Position numbers and translations under genes: made by a program. A stretch of 64,000 bases of DNA from Podospora comata (lineage: Eukaryota > Ascomycota > Sordariomycetes > Sordariales > Podosporaceae), in contig CP071496.1 of assembly GCA_017354895.1 (NCBI GenBank), positions 2,976,001 to 3,040,000 of the forward strand. The letters run 5' to 3'. Numbering within the stretch: position 1 is the stretch's first letter; each line of letters begins with the position of its first letter. The notes below the pieces were generated by a model. The model searched no databases and was not told the origin of the DNA. It saw nothing but the letters and a program-made list of their open reading frames with translations. Of this stretch, positions 1 to 10,257 are shown piece by piece.

Positions 1-961
1 ACTGCCAGGCCGTTCTACGCAAAGCTGGACGACACGGCAGCGACAGGCTCAGCTGAGGGTGCTGTCAAGGTCACGAATGCGTGGTGCCTGGGCCTTCCGA
101 GCGTTCACCTCGCGGCTTACTATCCGAGGACTCCGCGAAGACTGTTGCCATGAAGGGCTGGCCAAAAGTGGGATATTTTGTTTTGTGGTCTAGATTTGAA
201 AGCATTGAGCCAATGCTGTTCCTAAGCCATCGATCCAAAGCCAGAGTTTCATCTACAGGCTTGCCAGGTCAAAGATGAGGTATGACCCAAGACCGACAAT
301 AGATGTGCTCGAATATGATCAAATGTCATTGTTATGCTTCTGATATGATTTCTGGGATGCAAAGCGGCCATCAGCCACCTCGCAGCAAGTCTCGGTCCAG
401 ACCAGACCAGTTCACTTATCACCCTGCACATCAGCCATCATCACCACACGAAGTTGATGTACACGCTACGAAAGAAATCACTGAGCCCAGAGCAGAGTCC
501 AGGAAATAACCGACAGCGAAGGCGAAAGGCAACGCCGGAAGCTGCCCTCGAAATTTGGCGGCGGTGGGGGTTCAAAATGAGGGGTGACGTTGACCTGGCC
601 GGACTTTGTTCCGCTGTCTCGTGGGTTGGGGTAGGCGCGCCCTTGAACTAACAAGGGCCGATTTGTCAGGCCGCGCCATGCCTTCCAGCTTGGTACCACA
701 GCAGCTTACCAAATGCAACAAAGTCAGAAGGATTCATACAAAATCAGACAGGTAGCTGCCTAGATTATTGAACTTGATCCATATCTATCTCGTGATCATT
801 CAACATAAATGTTGTTTTATTCTTTCAGGCTGTTTTGCTTGACCACCTCCTCTTGCATCGTGCCAACCATACTAGGACTCTCCCCTGAACCCTTAGCTTT
901 CGATTTCCTGAACAAAGCTGGAATCGTCACAGGTACCTCGAGTTTTGAATATCTCATCAGA
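1..961. other. Left edge and upstream region of the oxidoreductase
   Basis: No gene is certain here. One plus-strand frame is open from base 1 to a TGA at 151-153 and could be the last 50 codons of a gene entering from the left, but no motif is recognisable. The rest is presumed 5' flank of the oxidoreductase. An in-frame ATG at 809 would add 51 residues to that protein; this extension is hydrophobic and does not look like part of the family. Confidence 0.3.
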
Positions 962-2830
962 ATGGCGACGCTCCACGAACAAGTCAAGGGTTGGCATGAA
1001 GGCGAGCGAGCAATCCATACGCTGCTCAAGGTGCCTACCTCGAGCAGAGAGAATCCTACCAATGTTGGCCTTTCCTGGTCCCATGGCGACCGAGTCAGCG
1101 CTTCACCCCTTGTTGCCATTGGGGCAGTAGATGAGCAAGGTCGTCCGTGGACTTCCATCTGGGGTGGTGAGCGCAACTTTGCACGACAGATCAGCCAAGA
1201 CAGGCTTGCTATGGCAAGTCTTGTCGACAAATGCCACGACCCCGTCGTCAAATCGCTCGGATTAGATCGTCTTGCGGATGGTGAAGTGGGCCAGACATCT
1301 GGAGACAAAGCTATCAGTGCTTTGAGTATTGATCTGGAGTCTCGAGATCGGGTCAAGTTGGCTGGGAAGGTGGTTGTTGGGGCACTTGTAGGAAGGCCGA
1401 ATGACGAGGCTGTCTCCCAAGTGCAGCTTGCTTTCCAAGTCGAAGAGAGCCTTGGAAATTGCCCTAAATATCTCAACAAAAAGGTCATCTGGGCTCATCT
1501 TCCCTCCCCACAGCTAGTCTCATCATCACTCCCGTTACCTGAGGAGGCTATTTCGTTGCTTGCCAAAGCAGATCTATTCTTTCTGTCTTCCACCAACGGC
1601 CAAACGATGGACACAAACCACCGAGGCGGTCCACCTGGCTTCATGAGAGTCATCAGCAACACCGATCCATCACCGGGAGGTGACAATGGTACAGTGCTCA
1701 TCTACCCCGAATACTCCGGCAACCGCCTCTATCAGACCCTCGGAAACCTCCACACCAACCCCCTGATCGGTCTCGCCATCCCCGATTTCGACACATCGGA
1801 TGTCCTGTACCTAACAGGCACAACGGAACTTCTCGTCGGTGACACAGCAGCCGCCTACCTACCACACACAAAACTCGCAGTCAAAATCACAGTCCGCTCT
1901 GCCATTTTCGTCAAGGATGGCCTCCCTTTCCGAGGTACACCCGGTGAATTTAGCCCATATAACCCACCTCTTCGTAAACTCACCACCGAGGCCCCTGCTC
2001 CTCTGTCGGCCTCCAAACCAGCCGCCACAGCTACTCTTGTTGGCAAAACGTCATTGTCACCTACCATATCCCGCTTTACATTCTCTCTCGCCTTCAAGAA
2101 CCCTAAGGAAAAGAGGCTGTGGAAACCAGGGCAGCACATCACCCTCGACTTTGGCGGCGAGCTGGACAATGGCTGGGCGCATATGAAGAATTCTGATCCG
2201 CAGTCACTCAACGATGACTATGTCCGGACCTTCACCATTTCTAACAGCCCTCCATCAAACGCGGAACAGGAGATCAAGTTCGAAATCACGGCAAGAAAAC
2301 ATGGACCTGTCACAGGTTTTCTGTGGGGGTATCACATCTCCCCTCGTGCAGCACGTTTAGAAATTCCGGTGCTGGGGTTTGGTGGTGAGGAGAACTTCAG
2401 GCTGATAGGCACGGGAAAGGAGAAGCAGAAGGTGTTTGTAGCTGGCGGGGTAGGGATCACGCCTTTCTTGGGGCAGGTTCGTGAGATCGCTGCCACTGAT
2501 CACGAGGTGGAATTGATATGGAGTTTGAGGGCCGACGACCTGCCATTTGCGAGGGACGTCCTGGGCAGGAACGAGGGTATCAAGCAAGTGAAGGTGAGAC
2601 TTTTTCTCACAGGGGGCTGCGGTGAATCTGGGAAGGCGGAGATGGAGAAAATCAAGGGGTTGGAGGGGGTGAAGGTTGAGATGAGGAGGCTGACCAAGAA
2701 AGATGTTCAGGGGGACTGGTTTGATAAGGAGAGGAAAAAGTATTTCTTGTGTGCTGGGGTGGGGATGATGAAGGTTTTGAGGGAGTGGTTGGAGGGGGAG
2801 GAGGTTGTTAGTGAGAGTTTTGGGTATTGA
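962..2830 (+). CDS. Flavin-binding split-barrel / FAD-NAD(P) oxidoreductase fusion protein
   Basis: A single open frame of 622 residues from the ATG at 962. The N-terminal half reads like a pyridoxamine-phosphate-oxidase-type flavin split barrel (SWSHGDRVSASPLVAIGAVD, then PWTSIWGGE). The C-terminal half is a ferredoxin-reductase-like module: an FAD-binding RTFTISNSPP segment (the R-x-[YF]-[ST] motif), a glycine-rich nucleotide segment GGVGITPFLGQ, and a late FLCAGVGMMKVL segment where the pyridine nucleotide usually contacts. It should move electrons between NAD(P)H and a flavin substrate; the physiological acceptor cannot be told. I see no 2Fe-2S ferredoxin domain after the reductase half. 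I prefer 962 to the in-frame ATG at 809 because the family-like sequence begins here. It stands alone on this strand, with the next gene 1.7 kb downstream. Confidence 0.85.
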   Translation: MATLHEQVKGWHEGERAIHTLLKVPTSSRENPTNVGLSWSHGDRVSASPLVAIGAVDEQGRPWTSIWGGERNFARQISQDRLAMASLVDKCHDPVVKSLGLDRLADGEVGQTSGDKAISALSIDLESRDRVKLAGKVVVGALVGRPNDEAVSQVQLAFQVEESLGNCPKYLNKKVIWAHLPSPQLVSSSLPLPEEAISLLAKADLFFLSSTNGQTMDTNHRGGPPGFMRVISNTDPSPGGDNGTVLIYPEYSGNRLYQTLGNLHTNPLIGLAIPDFDTSDVLYLTGTTELLVGDTAAAYLPHTKLAVKITVRSAIFVKDGLPFRGTPGEFSPYNPPLRKLTTEAPAPLSASKPAATATLVGKTSLSPTISRFTFSLAFKNPKEKRLWKPGQHITLDFGGELDNGWAHMKNSDPQSLNDDYVRTFTISNSPPSNAEQEIKFEITARKHGPVTGFLWGYHISPRAARLEIPVLGFGGEENFRLIGTGKEKQKVFVAGGVGITPFLGQVREIAATDHEVELIWSLRADDLPFARDVLGRNEGIKQVKVRLFLTGGCGESGKAEMEKIKGLEGVKVEMRRLTKKDVQGDWFDKERKKYFLCAGVGMMKVLREWLEGEEVVSESFGY

Positions 2831-4541
2831 TTGTTTTTGAGGCTGTTCAGGGGTTGTTCAGGGGTAGTGTTTTGGCTGGCGAGTCGACATGGGGACACGC
2901 GGCCATGGCCCAGCAACCATGTCTCACATGGACTGGGCACTGTCCGTCGCACAGTACGTAATCGAGGGCGAAATCCAAACAGACACCTGTGCCACGACGG
3001 TGAGGGCGATGAAACATAGAGCATCACGAGCATGAATAGCAGCAGTTTATCTTCGCGGACAGCTTGGCATCGTCGTTTTGCGATACCATCGCCACTGATG
3101 TCCCAGCAGATCCCCAGCGGACAGGTGCCTTTGACGTCAGGTGGGGTGGCTCAGCTTCGCCCCGCATTTTTGGGGGTGCTCAGACCTCGTCAAAACTACC
3201 CCAACCAGTGGTGTGCTTCCGAAGACGGGGCTTTGAAGAGACTCACTCAGCCAGCCGTTGAAGAAGAGCTACGATGATGAGTCTTCGAGACAGCTTACGT
3301 GGGGTATGAACCGACTGTCTGTGATTTTCTAGTAACACCAATTGAATTGTGACTTATTCGGAGTTTTTCGTTGAGAGTGCGAGCCACCCAGGTGTTTTGA
3401 GTCACTCGACCATTCATTGATTTGAGTCTCGGTTTTGGTTTTCCAGGCTTTGAGGCAGCAGCAGCAGGCAGCCTACCTATGGGTACGAACCGGAGTTGCA
3501 ACCGGAAGTAAAAGTTCTTTGAAGCTCAGATCCCCTAGCCCAGCACTTGTTACACATAGATTTACAAAGCAATATCTCAATGCAACCCGTGAAGCGAATT
3601 GGAGTCGTCAAAATTTGCGGGGTGGTCCATTCTGCTGCTACAGGCGGCTTGAGGAGGGCTCTAGGCCTGGGAAAGAACAATGCGGCAAGCCGTCAAGGTC
3701 ATTCGATCGGTATCTTCTAGGTAAGACATGATACTGTTGCCTTACACAAACAACGTCAACTTAGAACCCCTAGAACCTAAAATCAGCCTACCTCACGATA
3801 ATCTATATATTTTCCGGGCCAGCCGTTGGCTCGAGTTCCCTTCTTCCCCCCCCCCCACGGGAGCTGCGTTACAGCACATGCGGCACCTGTCTTCTTACAC
3901 ACCATCGTGCATGTGGCTGGGTCCCCCGCAGGACGGCCAGTCATCCCAAAACCAACAGCCAAATCCCGAGTGACAAGGCCATCAAGCCGAGCTGGACGCG
4001 AGACACCGGGAAAACAAGACGAAAAAGAACAGACTGACACCAACCATTGCGCGAGTTTAAAAGTGGGTTGCGTCTTTTAGCTTTGCTCCTCCAGCGCCCA
4101 TCCCCGACAGCGGCACTCGCCAGCCAAGACACAGCGCCCAGGCAAAACTTTGTCCATCTCCGTCCAGGTACCCGTGGGGCCCCCCGCGTGAGAGCTCCTC
4201 TTAATAAGTAAAAAGAAGGGACTCCGCCCATGCCCCCCGATCGACTCCTCTACAACTCCTCTCTTTTGCGCCCGCCCACTGTCAAAAAGTTCCGATTCCT
4301 GCGCCGATCTGCGAATTCCCCAGGAATCCTGTATAAAACACACCCGCCCGATTCCGAACACAATCGGAATCTCGATCGCTCCCTTCCCCGCCAACAATTC
4401 CGAGGTTACGGTTCGGCTTCCTTCTGCCGACAAGAGATCTCGAGTGCCCCGCATTCATCCACCACCGGCAGAGCCTCTGCCATCTGCCATCTGCCTGGCC
4501 TCCCTCCGAACCCTTCCCCGAGAACACTTTCCGCTGCCGGC
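2831..4541. other. Intergenic region and NMA1 promoter
   Basis: No coding region is recognised in these 1.7 kb. The small open frames on both strands lack family motifs and intron logic. The last 300 bases are pyrimidine-rich and contain a TATA-like element upstream of NMA1. Confidence 0.5.
4332..4338 (+). promoter_or_regulatory. TATA-like box upstream of NMA1
   Basis: TATAAAA lies 204 bases before the NMA1 start at 4542. The reading frame of NMA1 is open upstream to an ATG at 4230, so this element helps decide the start: an mRNA beginning about 30 bases after the box would exclude the 4230 ATG and leave 4542 as the first in-frame ATG. Confidence 0.45.
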
Positions 4542-5785
4542 ATGGATCCCGCCATCATCGCCGCCCGCGACAATGTCATCCGCGCAGAGGTTGCAGAGCG
4601 CGAGGCCGAATGTATCCTCATGGCCGCCCGCGAGAACCTCCTCGAGGCCCGCGAACATGCTCTCCGACTCGAGCTCGAAGCGTCTGCCGCCAGCCAGGCG
4701 CAAACCATGTTCAACACCTTGACTTCGCACAACACCACCGCTTCAGGCACGGCGACGCCCGTGGCCGTCTCGGGCGTCCCGACAGAGGCCTACACATTCC
4801 CAGTCGACAAGCTAAAGCGCCGACAAACACGACCAGGCAAGACGCCATTGGTCTTGGTGGCCTGCGGGTCGTTTTCTCGTCAGTTGGACCCTTTGAGAGT
4901 CTTGTAAGGAATGTTTGAGGGTTTTGCTAACGCTGGGCACGGGACAGCCATCACCTTTCTCCACATGCGCATGTTCGAGATGGCCTCGGACTTTGTACGC
5001 TTCAACACAGACTTTGAAGTTTGCGCCGGATACCTGTCGCCCGTCAGTGACGCATACAAGAAGGCGGGTCTTGCGCCGGGCCGTCACCGAGTCGAGATGT
5101 GCTCGCGCGCGATTGAAAGTTCGCCGTGGCTGATGGTCGACCCTTTTGAGACGGTGAACTGCAACGAAAAGGGCGAGCCGGAATATGTGCCTACTGCCAA
5201 GGTGCTGCGACACTTTGACCACGAGATCAACACGGTGCTGGGCGGCATCGAGGGCACCGACGGGAAGATGCACAAGGCCAAGATTGCGCTTCTGGCCGGA
5301 GCCGATCTGGTCATGTCCATGGGCGAGCCTGGTCTCTGGTCGCCAATCGACTTGGGCGTGATTCTCGGGCAGTATGGTGCCTTCATTGTGGAGCGCTCCG
5401 GGACGGATATCGAGTTGGCACTTTCGACCCTTAAGCAGTACGAGAATAACATCTGGGTTATTGGTCAAGTGATCCAGAACGATATCAGGTTTGTGGCACC
5501 TTCTCTCGTGACAGGACTGGTTTGCTAACTCTGAACAGTTCGACCAAAGTCCGTCTATTCTTGAAGAAGGACCTCAGCGTGCGGTATCTGATTCCAGATC
5601 CGGTTGTAGAGGTTTGTGCTGCCTGAAAACAGATGCTTTTGGGGCCATGTGTGCTGACTTGCTCCTAGTACATCAACGAGCACCACTTGTACCAAGAAGG
5701 GCCGCCAAAGGAGAAGCAGGAGAAGATCAATGGGTCAAAGAACCCAGGGCCCGAATCCTCTAATGGCAAGCTCATCAAGGGCTAA
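4542..5785 (+). CDS. NMA1: Nicotinamide-nucleotide adenylyltransferase
   Basis: Joins NMN or nicotinate mononucleotide to AMP from ATP, the common last step of NAD biosynthesis; fungal forms are nuclear/cytosolic. Exons are 4542-4878, 4948-5488, 5539-5611 and 5669-5785 (355 aa). All three introns are GT-AG and short (69, 50 and 57 bases), and the first has a TGCTAAC branch site. Joined, the sequence shows the nucleotidyltransferase signature GSFSPITFLH (about residues 109-118, corresponding to GxFxPxHxxH) and the second ATP motif ISSTKVR (about 292-298), plus family-typical VCAGYLSPVSDAYKK and PWLMVDPFE. The first intron splits the proline codon inside the active-site signature. The N-terminal ~80 residues are an Ala/Glu/Arg-rich helical extension that I would not expect in the catalytic core. 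Identity is very secure; the exact start is slightly less so. Confidence 0.95.
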
Positions 5786-6291
5786 GTGAAGCCTTGGACA
5801 AGATCGACATGACAGGAAATGATGGTATACGGCCGGACAAAAAGACAAGCGTCACGACACGACGAGATGACCAAACAACAGGCGCCAGATGCAGAGACTG
5901 CATCACATGCTCCTCCGCAAGAACAAGTACAGCGCATAGCTAATGAATGATGACGGACAATGGCGCCGGGAGTTTTTCATGACATTTGGCGTGGGGAACT
6001 GTCTTGCCCACTAGCGAAGGAAAAGGGGATACACAAGCACCAAGCAAGCAAGCCACTAGCGAGGGAGTTCAGTTCCGGGGTTTAGAGGAAGAGCGAAGGA
6101 AAGATCAAAGTAAGGGGGCGTTGGTGGGCAACATATTTGACAATATCATTTTACGGCGTTTATGATTATAATGGGAGGTGGGGAGGCGGCAAGCGATTCT
6201 TTTAAGAAACGTGTAGAGGGGTTGGGGAAGGTTTTTATTCTTTAATTTTCTCTTTTGGATAGATTGGGGGAGGTCTTTTTTTTCTTTTTCT

Positions 6292-6341
<50 letters not shown>

Positions 6342-7271
6342 TTTAGTTTATGGCATGGTGTGATCCTCGCGCAACTTTGCGAGGGCAATTAGATGAGGGG
6401 AAGCATCTTTGCATGAATTATGAGTATTTTGAAGAAGCATTTGAGCAGGGAAATATGATGTCATGTTGTGAAAACAAGGGTCCGGGTTCGTGTCTCTTGG
6501 GGGTTCTCGTGGCTGCAGCAAGGCGGTAGGTGAAAGTGAGCGGGAGATATGCAAGAGCAAGTGGCTGAATACCGATGGCTTGGGTCAAGCTTCTGGTGTT
6601 ACCACCTTTTATAAGTCTCTCGAGATTATGAAGCTTGGGGGGAAGAAAGATAGGAAGGTCAACACAGGTGAGCACAATGACAGGAAGGAGCCAACAGATT
6701 TTTGGTTCTAGTTGCTTTGAGATTTTTATACCACCAGCTTCCCCATCCCCATTGGAGGAGCCTAAATAACCAATAAATCTACGAATATCTCTATGTGCAG
6801 GCGTTCCAAAAGCTTCCCCCGCCCCCCTTCCCCAAGCCACATTTACATGCAAACCACCCCCCAGGCAGCTATATCCAAAAAGCTCTGTCTGTCGTTGTTC
6901 CCTAGATTGACTTTCGCTTCGCTGTCATGTCGAAAAAAATAGCTCGCTCATAGCTCCCATCCCACACAAACAGGAGTGATTCCCTTAAACGCCAAACTCC
7001 ATACATATCCTCAAAAATTTCAAGCCCATAGTAATGCAAAATGCTGCAAGATCCCAAAAAAAAAAAAAATGGTAGCCACCCGCACATCATCTTTCCGTTC
7101 CTCCCATCATCCATTATCATTTCACTCTTTTGACATTGTCGTTTCCCAGCGGCGGTGCGTGCACTTCATATTTCCCTCAACCCAAGAGATCAAGGGCATT
7201 TTTCAGCCCCTTCACTCCCAGCGTCTCTTGAATGTTCGGTGCAACAACGCACTGTTTGTAGCACTCCAGGT
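5786..7271. other. Intergenic region with a long T run
   Basis: Contains the likely NMA1 3' UTR, the T run at 6293-6338, and probably the 3' UTR of the small minus-strand gene at 7272-7427. The longest open frame (minus strand, 6418-6852) has no recognisable motif and I do not call it. Confidence 0.5.
6293..6338. repeat. Poly(T) tract, 46 bases
   Basis: An uninterrupted run of 46 T on the plus strand, preceded by a shorter T-rich stretch. It may be simple slippage or the poly(A) end of an old minus-strand retrotransposed sequence whose body would lie to the right. I could not define a target-site duplication. Confidence 0.9.
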
Positions 7272-7427
7272 TTAGTCCCTACTGCTCGTGGTGTCCGAGC
7301 TGGTCGTTACCGACCCTCGCACGTTGTCTCGCGCGACGGAGACGAGGTGGTAGATTCCAAAGGCGATGAGGGCGAGGACGATGAAGAGGATGATGATGAT
7401 TACGGCGATGACGTCGTTTTGTTTCAT
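7272..7427 (-). CDS. Small single-pass membrane protein, 51 aa
   Basis: A 52-codon frame on the minus strand, ATG at 7427 and TAA at 7272-7274. It begins MKQNDVIAVIIIIL and continues through one strongly hydrophobic helix (about residues 7-27, ending FGIYHLVSV), followed by a short basic/polar tail rich in Ser and Thr (about residues 33-51). The bases before the ATG (GCTAAA) fit the fungal start context, with A at -3. A consensus donor on the same strand at 7700 (CTG|GTAAGT) with acceptor-like CCTAG or TTTAG just before the coding part suggests a 5' UTR intron of about 250 bases. I do not recognise the family, and a functional name would be guesswork. Codon choice is C/G-ending as in neighbouring genes, and the clean hydrophobic helix argues for a real gene. 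It could instead be the last exon of a longer gene. Confidence 0.55.
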   Translation of the reverse strand: MKQNDVIAVIIIILFIVLALIAFGIYHLVSVARDNVRGSVTTSSDTTSSRD

Positions 7428-8914
7428 TTTAGCGGTTTTGGGTCTAAACCCTAGGACGGAACAACACTGGTGTGATGGGGGTGGACGCTTGTGTCAGTTG
7501 GTCCCACGTATTTTTGGGGTGGAGCCTCGGATTCAAAGGTTGGCGGGCGGTGACAAAGTTCGTGAGATGGCGGCTTTTAGGGATCAAAATATCGCTTTTT
7601 AGGTAGGAATGATTCCGATTGAAAAGCTGATTTGGAGCAATCTTCTGGGCTGTTAGTTTTCAGGCTGCCGGAAAGACCGCGCTGAGGAGATCAGACTTAC
7701 CAGTTCAAGCTGTCAAGCTTCTCGTTCGTTATAAAAAATTGCGGGGTTTCGTCGTTAGACCCAATTCCTCGGTGTCGCTCGTCACTTTTCAAAGAAAAAC
7801 GTGGGAATCGGATTCTTCGTCAAACAGTTGCGACAATTGCACGATGGTCGTCGGAATGCAAAATACGGTAGATGCAGAAGCGAGAACCACATTTGCGCGC
7901 GAATGCGCACGCGGCGGGCGGGCATGCAGGTCAAATAGGAGCTGGTTGCCCCGCCACCTTGATTATTCCAAGTCAACAGAAAAGAAGAGGCTGGTGTCGT
8001 AGCTTTGCTGGCTGGCTGGCTCTGCGCCTGCCCAACCACCTTGGGTTGGTTTAGGTATGCAGGGGTAGCTGGTGCACGGGCCATTTTGGAGACGTGGTGG
8101 ACCGATGATGGCTCCACACTTGGGGACGACGACGGATCACCAGCCTCGTTTATGAGGGGGCATGAGGCGGGTGAGTTTTGGAAGGTGTGGCTTGTGTGAA
8201 GGAGGTTGAGAAGCTGGGGAAGGCGCGAACCTAAGAGTGGAAGTTGCGAAGGGGCAGAGACGGCTACATGATCCGGCTTGGCCAGTTGTTTTCCAGTTTG
8301 GTAGTAGCTCGTGACTGTTCGAGTAGCTCGTAGCCGCTTTCTCTCTCTTCAACATACAGCAACACGTACATGGACGTGGCATGGACCACGTGTCAACCAA
8401 TTCTTTTCTTTCAAATCTCTTTGAAGCCGCCTTCGACGGCCCATAAATATGACGCCTGATCGATGCGAAGACTTTCTGTTGTGTGCTGGGCGAGGGGGCA
8501 TAAAGAAGAACCTTGGCGTTTTGTTCCCCGCGAGCTTTCGTGCAAGCTGAATTAACGATTGGGATGGGTACTCATTAAGGAAATAGTAATGCCATTTCAT
8601 CGCCTTCGTGATATTGGTACTGGATTACAGGAAGACCGGATACCTGCCAGTCGCATATGCCCTACAGATGAAGTTAATCAAGAGAGCATGGGCAGAGCCC
8701 TTGCCGAGCTGGCTACCCAGTCGACACAAGTTCCAATATCAACCGCCAAGTATGCTCAGCCATGATGATAGTGATTATTGGCTAATGCCAGGACCAGCAT
8801 ATCTTGAGAATACAGCGTTAGTGAGTACATAAGTCCGGCCGCCTCTCTCGTTGAAATGTCGTAGTTCGCGCTCGGCAATACTCTCTGCTCATCGTTGCAG
8901 CTTCCTCCCTCAAA
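7428..8914. other. Intergenic region
   Basis: No supported gene. It probably holds the 5' UTR/promoter of the small minus-strand gene and the promoter of the plus-strand surface protein. Overlapping short frames on both strands show no motif. Confidence 0.45.
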
Positions 8915-9922
8915 ATGGCAACAACTACCTCTGCGATCCCCTCGCCGACATGGCCCTCCAACTACTCTCCGACACAGTTCACTCCCGCAGCTACCTGTGG
9001 CTTTGGCCAGGACCTCTGGCTCGCCACTCTCGACTGTGCAATCTTCAATCGTCAAACCTATGCCTCGACTGCGAGTGCGCCACCCGCAGTTGTAACTGGC
9101 AAATTACCGGGCTTCACCTGTGGTCCCGTGGTCAACGCTGGTCGCCCGCTCGTTCACTTCACCCGCTCTGATGATAATAGCATCGCCATCACCACCACCA
9201 CCCGCGGCTACGAGGACGAGTGCTACCAGAACAAGTACGGTCCCTCAGGCGCCGTGACCAAAGCCACCGGCAGCCAGACCATCACCCACTACTTTGCCAG
9301 CTGTCCCGTGGGATACAGCGAGGCCAGCCACGACTCCACCGCTACAAACAACGTCGACCTGCATTATCTCGAGTGCTGCCCTTCTGGCAGTCTCAGTTTT
9401 GGGCTGTTCAGCACCCGGACGGAAGACATCCTCTTCGAAACCACCATCTCTGAGACGCCGTATGGGGGTTGGACCATCAACATGCCCGCCTGCACGGCCA
9501 AGCTCACCGCGGGCGAGGTTGTCACTGTGACGGACACTCTTACTGGCGGGACTGAGACGACGACGAGAACGACAAGCCTCGAGTCTGGGGCCACCGTCTT
9601 TGCCGAGATTCAAACTGCTTCGTACACTGTTTTTGCCGGGCAGCATACTTGCTTTGAGGGTTGCAATCAGCTGTATGAGAGTGTCAGTGACTGGTTGTCG
9701 CAGTATACGCCTACGGGTACGGAGACAAGTACCTCTCCTAGCCCTTCTGGGACGCAACCTCCGGGTGAGGATGATGAGGCTGGGGATGGTGGCGAGGATG
9801 AGGATGAGGATGAGGATGGGGATGTGGATCAGCCTTCCGGGGCTGGCCAGACTGCTGGCTTCAAGGTTGGCGTCCTGGGTGCGGCGCTTGCTTTGGCGGT
9901 GGGGGTGGTTGCTGGTCTGTAA
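8915..9922 (+). CDS. Cysteine-rich, probably membrane- or GPI-anchored surface protein
   Basis: A 335-residue intronless frame. The N-terminal ~250 residues carry spaced cysteines (for example CGFGQ, FTCGPVV, ECYQNKY, ASCPVGY, LECCPSG, MPACTAK, HTCFEGC), suggesting a disulphide-bonded extracellular domain. A Thr/Ser-rich stretch follows, then an acidic linker of Asp/Glu/Gly repeats (about residues 285-310) and a hydrophobic C-terminus (KVGVLGAALALAVGVVAGL) that could be a transmembrane segment or GPI signal. The N-terminus (MATTTSAIPS) is not an obvious signal peptide, so an upstream exon may be missing; an acceptor-like TTGCAG lies about 15 bases before the ATG. No enzymatic motif is visible. 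I infer a cell-surface role from composition only. Confidence 0.7.
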   Translation: MATTTSAIPSPTWPSNYSPTQFTPAATCGFGQDLWLATLDCAIFNRQTYASTASAPPAVVTGKLPGFTCGPVVNAGRPLVHFTRSDDNSIAITTTTRGYEDECYQNKYGPSGAVTKATGSQTITHYFASCPVGYSEASHDSTATNNVDLHYLECCPSGSLSFGLFSTRTEDILFETTISETPYGGWTINMPACTAKLTAGEVVTVTDTLTGGTETTTRTTSLESGATVFAEIQTASYTVFAGQHTCFEGCNQLYESVSDWLSQYTPTGTETSTSPSPSGTQPPGEDDEAGDGGEDEDEDEDGDVDQPSGAGQTAGFKVGVLGAALALAVGVVAGL

Positions 9923-10257
9923 AGGATGTTGGTTGGGATGATTCAGAAACACGGATTTCGTGATATGAATATGATTTGTTTTGGGGGATACCCAGATGTT
10001 TTGCTGTTTTGTGGTACTGTGGGGATGTATATGAGTGGGATGGACAGGATGGTTTTGAGGAAGAACCGAGTCTAGAAACATGGCGAAGCATTTGTATAGC
10101 CAAGGTAGAGAAAGATGCAAGGATCTGTCGCTGGATGGTGTCCAGCTCCCTTGTAATGCGGAACGTACATTATACATCACTACCTTACTTAAATGGCCAC
10201 CACCGTGAACCCCGCAGTCGATGTGTTCCGCTCGCGCCTTTTGGCGAATCTACGGTT
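9923..10257. other. Intergenic, nothing recognised
   Basis: Likely 3' UTR of the surface protein. No gene, repeat or RNA is recognised. Confidence 0.4.

Noticed and set aside
817-1488. 223-codon minus-strand frame
   Set aside because: It is antisense to the oxidoreductase, whose motifs are clear; the antisense product has no motif.
6418-6852. 144-codon minus-strand frame right of the T run
   Set aside because: No motif, no start context and no similarity to a reverse transcriptase or known gene that would support a retroelement body.
9245-10180. 311-codon minus-strand frame over the surface-protein gene
   Set aside because: His/Arg/Pro-rich shadow of the plus-strand coding sequence, with no family features.
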